DNA of 64,000 nt from positions 1 through 64,000 of the forward strand of contig NZ_BONW01000021.1 of assembly GCF_016862915.1 (NCBI RefSeq), given 5' to 3'. The stretch is from Plantactinospora endophytica. Lineage in GTDB: Bacteria > Actinomycetota > Actinomycetes > Mycobacteriales > Micromonosporaceae. Made by a program: the position numbers and the translations under genes. The notes under the pieces were generated by a model. It was not told the origin of the DNA. It searched no databases and saw only the letters and a program-made list of their open reading frames with translations. Of this stretch, positions 62,194 to 64,000 are shown piece by piece; the stretch's first letter is position 1; the number at the start of each line of letters is the position of its first letter.

Positions 62194-64000
62194 TCAGCGC
62201 GGCACGGGCGGCACCGGTGGCGTCGGCCGGGGCGACACCACCGCCGGGCGGGACGGTGTCGGCACCGGACGTACCGGGCGGGGCACCGTGGCGGTCGGCC
62301 GAGGTGGCGTCGGTACCGGTGGCGTCGGCGGCGGGACGACGGCGGTGGGTGCCGGGACCGGCGGGGCCGGAGCCGGGGGCTCCGGGACGAACGGGTCCGG
62401 GCCCGGCCCGACCGGGCGGGGGCCGAGGTCGCCGTCGCCGAAGGCGATCTCGCGACCGGGCGGCGTGAACTCCCGGCGCGGCTTGCCCTGCAACGCGCTG
62501 GCCATGGTGGTGGCGACCGCCGCGATGACCTTCCGCTGCACCGGCTCGCCGACCGGATCGCTCGGGTCGTCCGGGTTGGCGGCGATGGCCGCCGCTGCGA
62601 TCTGCGGGGTGAAGCCGACGAAGGTCTCCGTGGCGTACCCCTCCGTGCTGCCGGTCTTGCCGGCCACCGGCTGGTCGCCGAGGATCCTGCTCACCTCCGG
62701 CGCGTTGCCGCCGTCGCACTGGGCGTACGCCGACTGCGCGCCGACCGGGCACCGGGCCGCGTCGGTCGCCGCCCGGGCCACCTCCGCCCTGAGCATCTTC
62801 CCGCAGCTCGGTGCGGCGGCCGGCAGCGCCCGACCGGTGGAGTCGACGATCGAGAGCACCGGCAGCGGCTTGCAGTACGTCCCCTCGGCGGCCAACGTGG
62901 CGTACGCGTTCGCCAGGTCCAGCGGGGTGGTCGCGGCCACGCCGAGAGTGAACGCCCCCCAGCCCTTCGCCCCGTACGTGGCCAGCCGGGCGTCGCTGTC
63001 GGCCCGGAACACGATGCCCAGCCGCTCGGCCATCCGCACCGCCTCGTCCGCGCCGATCCGCTGTTGCAGAGCCACGAAGTAGGTGTTGACCGACCGCCCG
63101 AACCCGGTCCACATGGTGCGGTAGCCGTTCATCCACGCCGGGTTGGCGTTGGCCGGGCACCAGTAGCCGTCGCAGGAGTTCGGCCCGCTGATCGGATAGC
63201 TGGTCAGCAGCCGGGACGGCGCGACGTAGCCCGAGCTGAGCGGCATCCCGGACTCCAGCGCGGCCAGCAGCGTGAAGATCTTGAAGGTCGAGCCGGCCTG
63301 GTACCCGTCGATGCCGCCACCACCGGCGACCAACTGGTTGACCGTGTTCGGATAGTTGCGCTGGCCGGGCGGGTTCGGGTCGAGCCGGTAGAACCGGTTC
63401 ACCGCGAGCGCCAGCACCCGGCCGGTGCCGGGCTGCACCACCGCCATCGGCGCGACCCGGCGGTCGGAGTGGTCGTACACGGTCAGGGTCTGCCGCAGCG
63501 CGGTGGCCTGGATGGCCGGGTCGAGCGAGGTGGTGATCCGATAGCCGCCCCGGCGCAGCGTCTGCTGCCGCTCGTCGACGGTGAGCCCGAACGCCGGGTT
63601 CGCGTTCCACCACCGTTGGAAGTAGTCGCAGAAGAAACCCCAGTCGGAGCGCCCGTCCGGTATCCCCGCGCAGTCGTTCGGCTCGGCACCGGGGCGCAAC
63701 CTGATCGGCTCCGCCTGGGTACGGGTGGCGGTCTCGGTGGAGATCGTTCCCGACTCGACCATCTGGCGCAGCACGTACCCCCGGCGGACCAGCGCGGCGT
63801 CGGTGTCGCCGCCGAGCGGGCTGTCCGTCTCCGGCGAACGGACCAGCCCGGCCAGCAGGGCCGCCTCGGCCAGGGTCAGCTTCGCCGCCGGCTTGGAGAA
63901 GTACCGGTGGCTGGCGGCGGCGACGCCGTACGCCCCGGCGCCGAAGTAGGCGATGTTCAGGTAGCGGCCGAGGATGTCGTCCTTGCTGAGCCGGCGCTCC
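62194..64000 (-). CDS. Bifunctional penicillin-binding protein (class A), 5' end beyond the window
   Basis: The visible part is 601 residues. The first residues, up to the window edge, are the tail of the GT51 transglycosylase domain (LSKDDILGRYLNIAYFG). Then the transpeptidase domain carries SxxK in AGSTFKIFT, SxN in SVNTYF and KTG in GKTGSTEG. The C-terminal 90 residues are Pro/Val/Thr-rich (PVPTPPRPTATVPRP), a likely wall-spanning disordered tail. It polymerises and crosslinks peptidoglycan. The start lies outside the window. Confidence 0.93.
   Translation of the reverse strand, partial: ERRLSKDDILGRYLNIAYFGAGAYGVAAASHRYFSKPAAKLTLAEAALLAGLVRSPETDSPLGGDTDAALVRRGYVLRQMVESGTISTETATRTQAEPIRLRPGAEPNDCAGIPDGRSDWGFFCDYFQRWWNANPAFGLTVDERQQTLRRGGYRITTSLDPAIQATALRQTLTVYDHSDRRVAPMAVVQPGTGRVLALAVNRFYRLDPNPPGQRNYPNTVNQLVAGGGGIDGYQAGSTFKIFTLLAALESGMPLSSGYVAPSRLLTSYPISGPNSCDGYWCPANANPAWMNGYRTMWTGFGRSVNTYFVALQQRIGADEAVRMAERLGIVFRADSDARLATYGAKGWGAFTLGVAATTPLDLANAYATLAAEGTYCKPLPVLSIVDSTGRALPAAAPSCGKMLRAEVARAATDAARCPVGAQSAYAQCDGGNAPEVSRILGDQPVAGKTGSTEGYATETFVGFTPQIAAAAIAANPDDPSDPVGEPVQRKVIAAVATTMASALQGKPRREFTPPGREIAFGDGDLGPRPVGPGPDPFVPEPPAPAPPVPAPTAVVPPPTPPVPTPPRPTATVPRPVRPVPTPSRPAVVSPRPTPPVPPVPR

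Overview
The window is high-GC DNA with actinobacterial gene content: the non-canonical mismatch-repair nuclease NucS, XRE-DUF397 pairs, LytR-CpsA-Psr (LCP) proteins, a MurA carrying Asp in place of the active-site Cys, an actinobacterial-type F0F1 ATP synthase operon, frequent GTG starts, and many starts preceded at 6-7 nt by a TANNNT box (leaderless mRNAs). The overall style fits a Micromonosporaceae chromosome; this placement is inference from gene content, as no rRNA or tRNA is present.

Layout. 1-4 kb: a GntR regulator divergent from an NMT1-type substrate-binding protein/permease/ATPase transporter. 4-5 kb: an XRE regulator coupled to a DUF397 protein (Scr1-like pair). 5-11 kb: two large secreted glucose/sorbosone-dehydrogenase-like proteins, evidently tandem duplicates. 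11.5-18.2 kb: an exopolysaccharide operon (GT4, Wzz-like protein with a tyrosine-rich tail, O-antigen-ligase-like polymerase, three GT2 enzymes with GTGA overlaps). 18.2-19.5 kb: a hydrolase and a small zinc-ribbon-like protein. 19.6-26.8 kb: six tandem paralogous secreted proteins with FG-GAP/VCBS-like calcium loops, four invariant cysteines and a C-terminal Ig-like domain; three apparent transcription units each carry the same 18-bp dyad upstream. 26.8-32.5 kb: a two-domain 3-hydroxyacyl-CoA dehydrogenase, a hydrolase, an unexplained repeat-bearing intergenic region, an FHA membrane protein and an aldehyde dehydrogenase. 32.6-36.6 kb: a methyltransferase, then an operon of a 15-cysteine protein, a Tat-exported protein and a MauE-like membrane protein; it is divergent from a winged-helix protein with a 17-codon coupled leader ORF, and a seven-copy 10-bp tandem repeat lies between the two promoters. 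36.7-43 kb: nucS, DUF4126, a polysaccharide deacetylase, an ABC-2 drug-type exporter, a 3-hydroxybutyryl-CoA dehydrogenase, and an FMN reductase divergent from a MarR regulator with two operator boxes. 43-49 kb: murA divergent from the cobalamin adenosyltransferase, a VOC protein, DedA, a NarL-type two-component system and a methyltransferase. 49.4-62 kb (minus strand): glyA, atpI-like, atpZ-like, atpBEFHAGD, a terminator-like hairpin, two LCP genes, atpC and a DUF2550 gene. A bifunctional penicillin-binding protein runs off the right edge.

Functional themes are envelope and surface building (EPS operon, LCP pair, PBP, MurA, deacetylase, DedA), secreted proteins of unknown role (six-paralogue cluster, two dehydrogenase-like proteins, Cys-rich/Tat/MauE cassette), and core energy and one-carbon metabolism (ATP synthase, GlyA). 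The most promising undescribed candidates are the six-paralogue secreted family with its shared operator, and the Cys-rich/Tat/MauE cassette with the phased decamer array upstream.
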